The notes below the pieces were generated by a model. That model was not told where the DNA came from. It was given only the letters and a program-made list of their open reading frames with translations, and searched no databases. This document shows, in pieces, positions 13,083 through 24,429 of a stretch of 64,000 bases of DNA. Every line of letters starts with the position of its first letter. Position 1 is the first letter of the stretch. The stretch covers positions 27,348,178-27,412,177 of the forward strand of contig CM055109.1 in NCBI GenBank assembly GCA_029204225.1. Direction: 5' to 3'. The position numbers and the translations under genes are program-made. The stretch comes from Diphasiastrum complanatum (lineage: Eukaryota; Streptophyta; Lycopodiopsida; Lycopodiales; Lycopodiaceae).

Positions 13083-13639
13083 ATCAAGCCATCAACATGT
13101 TGCTAGAGGATTATTAGATATTGTACATACATACATATGTGGCCCATAACCTTGTAGAATAGGACGAGTTTGGATTAGGTAGATCAAATTCCAATGACAT
13201 GCATAAAGTCTAGTTGGTCTAGTATGACATGCAATGATGTTGACAATGTCTAGTTTGACATGCATATAGAAATTCACATGGAATTGGTCAATTATGACCT
13301 TGTAGAAACTCGAGCCACAACATTATGTCCTAAGTTTCCATTGTGACATGCAAAGCATGCAAACACTCTAATGGACACATGCATGTAGTTTTGTACATGG
13401 CTAGTTTAGAAATTGCCATTTGGAGAAAGTAGGTAGAAGTTAGGTGCAATTTGTACATGCAAGCAGTTAGGTGTCAAGATAATGGTAGTTTGCACTTGAA
13501 TAGGTGTAGGATATGCATTGAATGCAAGGAGTACCACGAATTTTGGCTCTCCTATATATGTACATATCATTCTCATTCATTTCTAATGAAGAATCAAGCA
13601 TTTGTAATGTCATAATGTCAAATTTTGGATCTCATTCAA
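13083..13639. other. Spacer with CATG-rich motifs
   Basis: Non-coding stretch with many dispersed ACATGCA-type words (for example 13,196-13,206, 13,258-13,266, 13,376-13,386) but no ordered tandem repeat, ORF or RNA gene. It may be the U3 side of the following LTR-like segment. Confidence 0.4.
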
Positions 13640-13913
13640 TATTGCTTGTAATTGCTCTCTCTCTCTCTCTCTCTAACTCGGATTTTGTGTCTTCTTCATA
13701 CATGATCAAGCTTGTGTACTTTTCCTATTTGTGAGGAATTAATGTAGCTTTGATTTGTAGCAATCTAGATTGTGCTCTAGCCATAGATCTGTTGATAGAT
13801 TGCAGGATTGCTCTACAGGTGATTTGTGTGCACCACAAAGCATGGTAAAGATCATTCACACATTTCTTATGGTTCTCCACACGTGTGAACTTGCTGGATT
13901 TTTCACAGTTAAC
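13640..13913 (+). mobile_element. Solo-LTR-like U5 fragment
   Basis: The segment has a CTCTCT run, AACTCGG, a CACACGTGTG palindrome (13,878-13,887) and an end GGATTTTTCACA that parallel the downstream half of the Co-A LTR. No coding region follows. The left boundary is uncertain. Confidence 0.45.
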
Positions 13914-14061
13914 TCCTGACAACTCAAACGAAATAAACACCCCGCCTAAGCACACACTCGACTAAGCACACGCTGCCTAAGCTATCAGTAGCGGGAGGAG
14001 AAGGAGAGGATTATTTTTTGGTGTTCCCTCCAAAAATCTTTGAAAACATTTGAAAGGTAGA

Positions 14062-15530
14062 TTATATAACATGCATGTTTATTGATTTACAAGCTTGTTT
14101 TGGTTTCGCGTGAATCATTTTTCTCTTACATGATTTAGTTTGTTTGATTTTGAAATAATGGAATACACAAGTATTCCACTTGTTTCTTGAGTAGATGCGT
14201 AAGAGAAGCAACAATAGAAGCATGATTTTGGATAAATCTCCGACAATACCGACATGTCCTAAGAAAGCTCTTAGTTCACGTAGATTGGTTGGTATCTGGA
14301 GGTTCTTTATAAACTCGACTTTATCTTTATCGACTTCTATTCCTCTGTTTGATATTTTGTGTCCAAGTAAAATTCCTTCTTTCATACCGAAAAAATATTT
14401 CTTTGGATGAAGGGATAAACAAGTATCTCGACACCGTTGCAATGTAAATTTCAGCTTCTATAGATGTGTCTTTATATTACTATATACACAGAAATCATCA
14501 ATGAAGATTTCAAGAAAAGTTCTTAGGAAGGCAGTGAAAACTAACATCATAATTCGCTGAAAAGTCGCTGGTGCGTTGCAAAGACCAAAGGGCATTTTGT
14601 TGTAGGCATAGGTGCCCCAATCCGTAGTAAAGGTGGTCTTTGAACGATCCTCCTTTCTCACTCCAACCTGATTATAACCAGAGAAACCTGTCCAGAAATT
14701 GTAATGCTCTTGACCAGCAACATGATCTAAGATAGAGTTAGTGAAGGACAGAGGATGATGATCCTTCCTTGTGGCAGCATTAAGCTTCTGGAAATCTTGG
14801 CATATTCATATTTTGCTAGTCTTCTTCTTTGGAACAACAACAATGGGTGAAACCCATTCACTGTTTAAGATGAGATAGATAATACCTGCCTTAAGGTGCT
14901 TGTTGAGTTCGTCTTTAACCATGAGGGAGTACTTTGGATTGAGACGATACTGTCTTTGTCAAACAGGTACAACATCTTCTTTAAGATCAATATGGTGCTC
15001 TCCGAATTCTGTAGGTATACCTTTCAAATCGTCGAGCGACCATGCAAAAACATCTTGATACTCCTTCAATAATTATGTGAATTCTGCTAATTCTGTTTCT
15101 CCAAGTGACTTTGAAACATGCACAAATCTGCCAGGTGCAAGTTCAATTAGTTCAGTAGAATCTGGTAGAATGATACCTTCTGTCATACTGACCTTGGTAT
15201 GGCCATGAATTTCGCACATGGTTGACTCCATAGATATATTCTTGTCGTCAGTCTGGTTCTTATTAACAAATATGTGTTCAAATTCGTCACTCGAATCATC
15301 ATCAAACTCTTTAGAGTTCGTGTCTGCAACTTTAATTTCTTCATTCAAAACATCCGCTTCAGCATTGCAGGCATCGAAGAATTCTTCTTCATCAGTATTT
15401 TCATACCATTTGAGATATTGCACTGCGATGTCAGATGCATTGGAAAAAATATTTAAGGCATAAGAAGAATCTTCTGAGGTAAAACTGGTGTCAGACAAAG
15501 GAGTTTCACCTTCATATTTGTCACGACTCC
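14062..15530 (-). pseudogene. Gy-B reverse transcriptase and linker (gypsy)
   Basis: Minus-strand gypsy polymerase, distinct from Gy-A/Gy-D. From right to left: an acidic linker (15,498-15,073; EEEFFDACNAEAD), RT start (WVSPIVVVPKKK near 14,850), then GYNQVGVRKEDRSKTTFTTD, MPFGLCNAPATFQRIM, catalytic FIDDFCVYS, LLGHKISNRGIEVDKDKVEF and LRELRAFLGHVG. The last part continues in another frame to about 14,160. Stops lie near 15,072 and 14,812 and between the RT blocks. In motif A, where a catalytic Asp is expected before GFSGYNQ, Thr is read. Nothing of RNase H or integrase remains. Confidence 0.85.
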
Positions 15531-15748
15531 AGGTGATTATTTGTTCTACTAGCTTATCTCGATTATTGGTCTCACTAGTCTAAAATCTCAACTCTTTAAA
15601 CACTTGTGTTTGATTGATAAAGCCAGGGCTATTCAATTAGCACAGAATAATATGACAAACCAAGTGGTTTGATAACTATAAAATTCATTGTGAAAGCCTT
15701 GGCTTGAATGTAAATAGTAACGTCCTTCAATTCTCCAACATGTTTTCG

Positions 15749-16014
15749 TCATGTCGAATCAGCTAACTTGATATTTCGTTGTGTCGGTTGAATGTCAATC
15801 AACCCCAAAGCATGAGCTCTGTCTTTTGTTATTATGTTCACTCTTGAACCAGAGTCTATCGACACTTTTTCAATCAAGCATCCCACAATGGTAACATCAA
15901 TTTCAGGTGCACCGAGATCTCCTAAATCAATAGACAATACACCAGCATCTGGCAAAGAAACTTCTTTCTTCTTTTTAGGGATAGAAAGACCTTTCAATTG
16001 GGAATATGCCGACG
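15749..16014 (-). pseudogene. Gy-B protease fragment
   Basis: Retropepsin-like region upstream of the Gy-B linker: GAPEIDVTIVGCLIEKVSI then the active-site triplet DSG followed by SRVNIITKDRAHALGL. The spacing and DSG loop fit a gypsy aspartic protease. Its N-terminal side is fused at about 16,010 to an RT fragment of another gypsy family, so the single ORF 16,075-15,749 is a junction artefact rather than a gene. Confidence 0.7.
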
Positions 16015-16217
16015 AAAAAATCCTACAAACCCCAAGAAAGACTTGATTTCCCGAACTGTGGTGAGAATAGGCCAATCAATAACCATCTGGATATGATTGG
16101 CCTCAATCTCCACTCCCCGTTCAAAAATCTTATGCCCCAAGTAGGACAATTCCTTAACAAAAAAGTCACACTTAGACTCCTTGGCAAAGAGCTTTTCCCT
16201 TCTTAGAATGTCCAAAA
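16015..16217 (-). pseudogene. Gypsy RT fragment flanking the Co-B insertion
   Basis: Minus-strand piece of Gy-A/Gy-D-type RT: LRREKLFAKESKCDFFVKEL, SYLGHKIFERGVE, REIKSFLGFVGFF. Its first bases on the minus strand (TTTTGGACATTC) abut the Co-B LTR exactly at 16,217/16,218. The Gy-D RT at 62,791 stops at the codon just before this point of the protein, also against a copia LTR end. The two pieces are thus complementary halves of one RT. Confidence 0.85.
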
Positions 16218-16953
16218 TGTGAAGAATTGAAAAAGATTTTCTATGTTAGATATAGGGGTCTTATGTTTTTTACATCAAGCATCTAGGTGTAGGATGTTGA
16301 TAGGAACAAATATGGCATAGATGGCAAATTATGCATTTCCACTTGTAATGCCATTATTAAGCCAAAATAGAGTAAGAGGCTAAACTCGTGCCAATTAGAG
16401 TGTAGACAAGTGTAATACCTTTGTTTGATGAATTCTAAGAGGTCCAATAGGATTTAGAGGTGGAACCATGTGAGGTCCAATAGGAATTTGAGGTGTGCTT
16501 GAATATAGTCCAATAGAATTAAGAGGTGCATGGATCAATGCTCCAATAGGATTAAGAGGTGACAAATTGTGGTCCAATCATAGTTAAGCATAGTGGTAGC
16601 TCGTGGATCTACTAGTATAATTGTACTCCTCATACTGGATCTAATTGATTTGGTGATTGTGTGGATTTTGAGTGTCATTGAATTTCTAGCTTTCTCTCTC
16701 TACCCGAGAGCTCATGATGGTTTTTCTCTCTCTACCCGAGGAGAGCAGCTTGTTTTTACTTAGAATATTTTTTGAATACTTCCCACACGTGTGAGTGAGA
16801 GTTGGAAGTGATTGAATGCATGTAGTAGTGTGTTTTTGCCATAGGATCTAAGATTGATCTTGAATCTCAATCTAGTCTTGATCTTGATGCATCTACACAC
16901 ATTAGGAGATCACAAGTACATGTTGTGGACAATCCACACGTGTGAAATCAACA
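16218..16953 (+). mobile_element. Co-B 5' LTR
   Basis: LTR of 736 bp from TGTGAAGAATTG to GAAATCAACA, followed at once by a primer-binding site. It holds four spaced copies of a TCCAATAGGATTAGAGGTG-like motif (16,440-16,560), a CCCGAGAG/CCCGAGGAG pair in CTCTCT context and two perfect CACACGTGTG palindromes (16,784-16,793; 16,935-16,944). By eye, its right 535 bp differ at only about ten positions from the reversed LTR at 62,792-63,326. Confidence 0.9.
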
Positions 16954-16966
16954 TGGTATCATAGCC
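16954..16966 (+). promoter_or_regulatory. Co-B primer-binding site
   Basis: TGGTATCATAGCC directly after the LTR, one base different from the complement of the initiator-tRNA-Met 3' end. It would prime minus-strand cDNA synthesis. Confidence 0.85.
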
Positions 16967-17700
16967 TACCTAAGGTTACCATGCATTTTGATCCATTTAA
17001 GTGAAAACTATTCATCAATCTTGAGCTAGAAATTGTCAAGGCCCATTTTCCTAGCTATCTTGTTCAATTTTGGATCAAAAGAGATCAAAAGGACATTGAT
17101 TGGGTCTGACCTGGTACTGTATGGAATCAGGTGCTCAAACATGTGTGAGGAACATCCAATTTCAGTTTGAAAGTTCTCTCTCATGCTTGATCCATTTATC
17201 TTGCTTGATACCTTGTTTTGAAGCTATTTTTGTCTAGTTTTTGATGCAATCAGTTTCATTCCATTTGGTTGAGCCAATCAAAAGTTATAAGCTTTTGAAG
17301 AGGGTTAGTTAGGGCACCCAGACCTGGGTGGACACATTTGGTTTGGTCAAGAGATTGCTTGGTTGATCCAAAATCATAGTTGTATGCTTACCAATCTCAT
17401 CTATATGTGATCTAGGCACTGTTTTGAGATCTTAGCCATTTTGTTTCATGCAATATCATTGTACTTGAGTCAAATTTGGTTTCTTAGTGTACTTCATACG
17501 TGCTAAGAGTGTTTTATCCTAACTTTGCCTATATTCCATCATTTGATGTGAAATAGATCTTGTTTTAGAGAGATTTGTGTAGCTAGTGAGAATCAATTCA
17601 CAAATAGTTGCAAGATCTTTCATAGGAGGAGATAATACTTTATTATTGGATCCTATTGAGAGTGTGTAGCAACATTTATTGTTCATCATTTGAGTTTTCT

Positions 17701-18470
17701 TCACTTCAAATGTCTTCAATGGGTTCATCCTTGTTGGAACCAAGTGAAAGATTTTCCACTTCAAACTATTCAATTTGGAAAATGAGGATGGAGTCCATCT
17801 TGATCCTTCAAGACATGATGGACATAGTTCTTGGCCTTGAAGAAGAACCACAAGTTCTTCAAGAGGTTCAAAAATACAAAAGGAGAGCTAGGATGGCTCT
17901 CCACTACATTAAGATGAATGTCTCTAATGAGATATTGAGGGAGATAGGTACTTGTACAACAGCCAAATAAGCTTGGGATTGTCTCAAGACTATCTATGAG
18001 GCTAAGAATACCTCTAGGCTTCTCACTCTTAGGAATAAAATCTTTCAAAGTAGCCAAAAGAGTGATGAGAGTGCATCTAGTTATGTTTTGAGAGTAAAAG
18101 ATATTCATAGAGAACTTGCTTGTATTGGTGATTCCATCAATTAAAATGAGCTAGTTCAAGTCATTCTCAATGGCTTGAGAAGTGAATTTGATAACCTTGT
18201 CCAATCCTATGCCATTAAGGAGGAGCTACCAAGTTTGGAGGCTCTCCAAAGTGTGCTAATTTCAAAAGAATCAAGACAAGAGTACAAGCTCTTGAGGATG
18301 GACAAGCTCTCTCTCACTCATAATGATGGCAAAGCTCTCTTTGCCAAGGATAAGCACAAAGGGAGGAGCAAGAACCAACATCAACAATTCTCAAGCAAAG
18401 ACAAAGTCAAATCCAAAGACAAATATGAGGAGGAAGATGATTCCTTCATCATCCAAGCTCAAGAAGAAGA
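17701..18470 (+). pseudogene. Co-B gag
   Basis: Copia gag beginning near MSSMGSSLLEPSERFSTSNY, with the IWKMRMESIL start of the UBN2-type domain, AWDCLKTIYEAK, SSYVLRVKDIHRELA, NELVQVILNGL and a Lys-rich C-terminus. TAA codons at about 17,968 and 18,142 interrupt it, and the frame must shift near 18,460 to enter the zinc knuckle. The 730 bp between the primer-binding site and this start is leader with no gene. Confidence 0.85.
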
Positions 18471-19895
18471 AGATCAAGTGCTTTTATTGTGGCAAGAAAG
18501 GCCATTATGCCACCAATTGCTTCAAGAAGAAGAATCAACTCAAGCAAGCCAACATTACCAACGAGAAGGAAGACACTATTGCAAGTGATGGAGAGGGATC
18601 TCTTATGGTCTTTAGTTTCTCATCTACTCCTTTCAAGAAGGACGGCCTATGGTACATTGATAGTGGAGCCTCTTCACATATGTGTAGCTCCAAGGACTCT
18701 TTCTCTTCTATTGCACCTTATGATGGAGTCAAGAAATCAATATACACAGCAAATGATTTTGAATGTCCTATTGAAGGCATAGGGAACATTTCCTTGAAGC
18801 TTGCATCCTTTAAAGTTCTTTCTCTCTCTAAAGTTCTTTATGTACCTAATCTTACTAAGAATCTTATTAGTGTTGGCCAAATGCTTGATAATGGCCTTGA
18901 TGTAAAATTCAATGTTGATATTTGCACTATCAAGAAGAATGATGAGATACTTGCATTAGGATCTAGATTTGGAGGCATCTATAAACTAGATCCAAATGAG
19001 TATGTGAATGCTTGTAATGTTGCTCTTGTGAACAAGCTCTCTATGGAGGAATTATGGCATAGGAGGTTGGGACATCCCAACTACAAATACATGCTCTCTA
19101 TGATCAAAGAAGACAAAGCTATTGGCTTGCCAAAGTCATTCTCCAAGAAGATCAAGCCTTGTGAGGCTTGTGCTATTGCTAAATCTCACAAGAAGCCATT
19201 TACAAGATCTTCTATCAAAAGCAAGCATCCTTTGGAGTTAATCCACTCGGATGTGCATTTCTCATCAACTACAAGCAAGGGAGGAGCCACTTGTTTTGTT
19301 ACTTTCATTGATGATTTCACAAGATTCACTTGGATTTATCTTCTTGCTTCTAAATCTATGGTGTTTGATCATTTCCTTATTTTCAAAGCTTATGTAGAGA
19401 AGCAATTCTCATTCAAGATTAAAGCTCTTAGAAGTGATGGAGGTGGTGAATATATCTCCAATAGATTTCAAGATTTTTGTGAGCTTGAAGGCATCAAAAG
19501 AGAGTTCTCTTGTGCCTACTCTCCATCTCAAAATGGAGTGGCCGAGAGAAAGAATAGATCTCTATGTGAATGTGCAAAATCTATGAGAATTGAGGCATCT
19601 TTGCCCAAAGATTTTTGGGGAGAAGCCATTAATTGTGCAAATTATCTTTGCAATAGGCTCCCACATATAGCTCTTGGAGGAAAGTCACCATATGAAATCT
19701 TATATTTGATGAAGCCTAAGGTTGATCACCTTAGAGTTTTTGGATGCATATGCTTTGTCCATATTCCCTTGGAAACAAGGAAGAAGAAAGATCCTAGTGC
19801 ATGCAAAGGGATCATGGTTGGATACTCATCCACCAAGAAGGCCTATAGAGTCTTTATACTCTCTACTTCTCAAGTTATTGAAAGTAGAGATGTTG
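18462..19895 (+). pseudogene. Co-B zinc knuckle, protease, integrase
   Basis: Long open frame (within 18,323-19,933). Domains in order: CCHC knuckle CFYCGKKGHYATNC (near 18,480), aspartic protease DSGASSHMC (near 18,660), pre-integrase HHCC motif (LWHRRLGHPN to CEACAIAKSHKK) and integrase core with HSDVH, FIDDFTRFTW and a GGEY-containing block with NGVAERKNR for the D,D,E triad, then WGEAINCANYLCNRLP and the KGIMVGYSSTKKAYRVF segment. Copia similarity stops after SQVIESRDV at about 19,895; RT and RNase H are lost and unrelated repeats follow. This is the best-preserved retrotransposon ORF in the window (536 codons), yet the element is truncated. Confidence 0.93.
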
Positions 19896-19913
19896 TATCC
19901 TTGGCAGTCTTGG

Positions 19914-20096
19914 GAAGAGTCTATCAAAGATAAAGTCACTCACCAAAGAGGCTTGGGCTAAAAATTATTATAATAGTTTTTATAGAAAAAGGCCTTCAAC
20001 GGTCGTGGGAGGTGCTATCAGAGATAGGGTCACTTCCCAACGAGGCTAATGGCCCAATTCGTATTTTTATTTTTATTTTTATTTTTATAGAAAAAT
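19914..20096 (+). repeat. Two imperfect direct repeats after the Co-B break
   Basis: Copies at 19,914-19,990 and about 20,010-20,096 share a CTATCARAGATA motif, GTCACTYMCCAA, GAGGCT and TTTTTATAGAAAAA; the second has a (TTTTTA)n run inserted. They begin exactly where copia coding similarity ends. Confidence 0.7.
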
Positions 20097-20394
20097 AAAC
20101 CCTTGCAGATTTCTCTGTGTCCTGGTCTTAGTGAGACGAAGATGAAACTTCAGAGGCCTCTACAAAAGTTTGTTGTGCTTTTTTTTTTTTTTGACAACAA
20201 ACTCTTGCAGATTTCTCTGTGTCCTGGTCTTAGTGAGACTAAGATGGAACTTCAGAGGCCTCTACAAAAGTTATTGGTTTTTTTTATTATTATTTATTTA
20301 TTTTTGGACAACAAACTCTTGCAGATTTCTCTGTGTCCTGGTCTTAGTGAGACTAAGATGGAACTTCAGAGGCCTCTACAAAAGTTTGTTGTTT
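20094..20394 (+). repeat. Three-copy tandem repeat, period about 105 bp
   Basis: Units at 20,094-20,177, 20,193-20,278 and 20,307-20,394 each carry CTTGCAGATTTCTCTGTGTC, CTGGTCTTAGTGAGAC and CTTCAGAGGCCTCTACAAAAG (with small differences). T-rich spacers of varying length separate them. The ORFs across the array only echo the repeat. Confidence 0.95.
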
Positions 20395-20575
20395 TATAAA
20401 AGAAGAGACTACGGTAAAAAAAACAGCGAAGGTAACAAGATCGTCAAAAGTTAAAAAAAATGAAAAATAAAAAGTACAACTCTGAAAAAAAGGAGAAGAG
20501 ACGGAATGGTATACGCAGGAGAATAGAGAGCACAGTTTGGGATGCGGGTTCCTGGAGTGTGATAGTGCGGGAAAA

Positions 20576-22066
20576 GATCGAGAGTAGCAGGGAGTTGAAC
20601 AACAGGCGAGGGAGGGAGCGGAGGAGAGAGAGAGAGAGAGAGCAGGCAGGCAGGCAGGCTAAGGAGAAGAGCGAGCAGAGCAGGCAGACAGACTATGAAG
20701 GAGACGAGCAGCAGGCAGCAAGCAGGACGAGCAGGGAATGGTGAAGGGAGCGGACAGGGAGGTGAAGCGAGCCGGGAGGTGAACAGGGAGGTGGAAGAAG
20801 TGCGGGATGTGAAAGGGGAAGGAGGCAACGAGCAGGAGAGAAGCTGAGGAGAGAGGGGAGCAGGCAGGCAGGTGTTGAGAAGGAGCAGGGGAAGGGACCG
20901 AGAGAGAGTAGGGGAGGGGGGTGAAACGAGCAGGGAAGAAGCGGAGGAGAGAGGGGAGCGGATCAGCAGAGAGAGGAGAAGGGAGTGAGAGAGAGTAGGG
21001 GAGGGGGGTGAAGCGAGCAGGGGGAAGCGGAGGAGAGAGGAGAGCGGATCAACAGAGAGAGGAGAAGGGAACGAGAGAGAGTAGGGGAGGGGGGTGAAGC
21101 GAGCAGGGGAAAAGCGGAGGAGAGAGAAAAGTGGATCAGCAGAGAGAGGAGAAGGGAGCGAGAGAGAGTAGGGGAGGGGGGTGAAGCGAGCAGGGGGAAA
21201 GCGGAGGAGAGAGAGGAGCGGATCAGCAAAGAGAGGAGAAGGGAGCAAGAGAGAGTAGGGGAGGGGGGTGAAGCGAGCAGGGGGGAAGCGAAGGAGAGAG
21301 GAGAGCAGACAGGCAGGTGCTGAGAAGGAGCAGGGGAAGGGAGGGATGGAGGTGAGTGGATGAAGGTGAGGGAGGGAGCTTAGTTGTAGGTAGGGAGCTG
21401 CGAGCTGGAGGGGAGGTGAAGGGAGAAGCGAGTAGCAGGGGGTGAAGGAGCGAGTAGGGAGCTGGAAGATGAAGGAGGGAGGAGCTATGGCAACGATGGT
21501 AGGCAATAAGCAGACATTGGCGAGTGAGAGAAGGGGGAGGGGAGATGGAGCTATGACAGCGAGCAGCAGGAGGTGAAGGAGGTGAACTGGAGCAGCAAGG
21601 AGATGAGCAGTGAAGGAGGGAGGTGGAGCGAGAGATGAAGGGGGCGGGCAGCGAGCAGGAGAAAGGAGCGAGCAGAGATGAGCAGCGGGGAAGGGGGAAG
21701 GAGCGGAGGAGCAAGGAGGGGGAACAACAAGCGAGGGAGGGAGCGAGAAGGGGGAGGGAGTGGAGATCACGGCAGGGAGGGAGGGAGTAATGGGAGGTAG
21801 AGAGGTAGACGGGATAGGAAGGAGGTGGAGCGATGAAGGAGGGTGGGGAGAGAGCAGCACAGTGGTAGTGAGAAAGGGAGCGGGTGAGGAGCGAGAGAGG
21901 GGATGAGAAGGGAGGTGAAGGGGGTGGATGAGGAGAGAGCAAGGGGTGCGAGCAAGAGGGGATGTGGTGCTGCGAGCAGCAAACGAGAGGGGGAGGGAGC
22001 GAACGAGCGAGAGGGGGTGGTGAAGGGAGGGGAAACAAAGAGAGAGCGGTAGCAAAGAGAGAGATT
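20576..22066. repeat. Purine-rich minisatellite tract of 1.5 kb
   Basis: The plus strand is overwhelmingly G and A for about 1.5 kb, with few C and T. Inside (about 20,873-21,310) an 86-87-bp unit repeats: the word GATCAGCA or its variants recurs at 20,961, 21,047, 21,134 and 21,221, each followed by GTAGGGGAGGGGGGTGAAGC. The minus-strand ORF of 558 codons across it is Ser/Pro/Leu-only low complexity, lacks any domain and is treated as a product of strand composition, not a gene. Such mirror-like purine runs can form triplex structures. Confidence 0.9.
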
Positions 22067-23807
22067 TTTTTTTTTTAAAAGGAGACTTGATCCATATCAA
22101 AACTGAGATTACGGCAATAAAAAACACTGAGCAATTTGAAAAAAATCTGACACAATATATAGCTTAAAAAAACATAATTAATCCCTTGAAGGCTTGGGTT
22201 TTTTGTAATGGACTTGGAAGATTTCGAAGAAATGAAAAAAAGAGGAGGTGAGGGGAGGATTGTTCGATGTATTTGCGACTGTGCAGACAATCAATTAATC
22301 ATGTTCGCGAACTATTCGTTTCTAGACAGAAGTCCTCAACAACTAAAGTCCAAATTAATGGCTAAAGAACACGAATAGTTTTAGAACACGTCAGAAACTT
22401 ATGTCAATGCCAATCAGGAAAACATATCAAAGACTCAATTCTTCAGATAGGGACTGTCATCTCATATGTATACATACAACTTTATTCAATGATCGTGCTA
22501 GACTGTACCAAAGATAGTCGTTATTCGAATGCTGAAAGAAAGTATTCGCGACAGACAAATAAGATGGTTTTAAGACAGTTCTTTAGAGCATGCTTTATGG
22601 ATACACAACAAACAACTGTAATGCACTAGAGCGTCTGTCTGATCAGAGAGTAATTCATGTAATGCGTTAGAGATTGTTAGCAGACTCAAGATCACTCACA
22701 CTCAGCAGTGCGGAGAACAGAGATAAGAGAGAATAACTCACAGAACTCTATTCACTTCTTCAATCTCTTACATATGCATAAACTCTTCTCTCCCGATGAT
22801 TGAGACTGAAGTGTGAGATCATATATGTTCTACAGGGTGAACAAACACACCTCTAAAACAATAGGTGCGTCGCTCCCGCGAAAGGGTCTAGTTAACAATT
22901 AGACTGAAAATACGTTCAATTATACCATGAAAGACATACTTAACTATGAGTTAAAGTCACTTTAACATGTCTCTTCGTATCTAATCGTTTCGTGTGGTCG
23001 ACCTAGTAAAGGTTATCCAACGTAATGTCTTTCCTATAAAAGGTCTCGTCCTTAATTACAAGGCAAGTACTTAGGAGATATATTCCTGAAAAATGACTTT
23101 AGGCCTCTTCATGATTTTTACTTAACCAGCTCATATCTTCATTTTCGAGTATATCATGTCATATTTATGTTGATATTCAATTTTTAACAATAAGGTGGCA
23201 TCACAAGATTTTTATACACATTTGTTGGTTTCAAAAATATCACAGGGTTGAGTATTGTGCACTGAGGGCAACCATAGCTGGGTGAGAGCCTTATGCAGAT
23301 TCGTTCTTGTGTTTGAGGCTTGAGGTCATTACATTTAAGTTTAGAAGCTAGGGGCTTGCATTCATGTTTCCCTAGCACCTTAAAGTTTTGTAAAGAACAT
23401 CCTTTTAGAAGTAAGGGCTTTATTTTATTTTTGAACGTTCATAGACGCTTTCAATTTTTTGAAGGGCTCAGTTTGCAGGAGCGGCTGCTTCAAAGATTCC
23501 TGCATTACCTATTACTGGATCTATTTTAGTTAGTGATTTACATCAGGCAGTTGATTTTGAGTAATTAGCTTACTATTTTAAGTTTTACTTAGTATTTAGA
23601 TAGCTTAATTCATTTTTGCCGTTCTATGGTATTATTTTAAATACGTCAATCTTCTTGTATGATCATGGATTTTCCCATCATTTTCAATAAAAGCAGAGAT
23701 ATTATTATTTCTATTGGCCTCTACATCGAAACTTGAGACAAGTCTAGATAGATTGATTTTTTTTATTTATTGAATAATTTCTAAGTACTAATTGTCAACA
23801 AGTCTCT
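22067..23807. other. Spacer, no gene recognised
   Basis: Mixed-composition non-coding DNA. The part 22,300-22,860 has LTR-like wording (dispersed GTCAGA/ACTCACA and an AGAGAATAACTCACAGAACTC stretch) but no matching partner, primer-binding site or coding region. The rest is AT-rich with short chance ORFs. Confidence 0.45.
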
Positions 23808-24160
23808 TTGTTTAATATGCCTGGATTTGAGAAATTTGCAAATGCATGTAAACGTCGTCATCAAGAGTCTCATGATGATGAGTCTTATGATATTGTGCCT
23901 AATGTTGACATTGATTTTAATTTTAATGAAAAACCTGAGGATGAAATTCTGCGTATAAAAAGGGCTAACAAGGCTTGGTTTTCGAAGTGGGTTGATGAGT
24001 TCGAGTGGATAAGATTCGATCAACAACTCGGTCGCATGTTTTGTAAGTATGTGAAAAAGCCCGCAATCAAAGTGAATTTGGTCTTAAGGGCTTGGTTAAT
24101 ATTCAACTTAGTGCCATAAAAAACCATGCAAAGTGTACTGCACATAAAATGATGCATGGG
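23808..24160 (+). pseudogene. hAT/TTF-type zinc-finger transposase fragment
   Basis: N-terminal part of a hAT-like transposase family protein with a TTF-type zinc finger. A short acidic leader is followed by AWFSKWVDEFEWIRFD and GRMFCKYV, the pattern of the W.F.WL...MFC.xC start of these fingers; the second Cys is replaced by Val. A one-base frame change near 24,075 then leads to GLVNIQLSAIKNHAKC and TAHKMMHG, which supplies the distal Cys/His ligands. The following catalytic core is absent. Recognition is from family memory, so the superfamily call is moderate. Confidence 0.6.
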
Positions 24161-24429
24161 CCATTATTGATGGTAAAAAATGTTTAGAAGCGGATATTTG
24201 TAAGCAAAGTCTTGTGATCAATAATTGAGTTTATTTTTTTATTTAAAGTTGCATATTTTATTGTTAAAGAAAATCTTGCTATTGCGAAATACCCAAAGAC
24301 ACTAATTCTTTTACGTATTTGTGACACACACAGATGTCCCTTGTGACCTTTATCTATTGGAGAATGCAAGAGCAAGCCCTTCAATTCTCTCGGTGCGTGC
24401 ACTACTACTGACTTAGTAGGCTAACACAA

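Noticed and set aside
20103-20454. Two overlapping ORFs of 94-98 codons
   Set aside because: Both translate the three-copy tandem repeat in different frames.
20451-22127. Minus-strand 558-codon ORF
   Set aside because: It is pure Ser/Pro/Leu low complexity produced by a purine-rich minisatellite; no domain, and alternative frames are open too.
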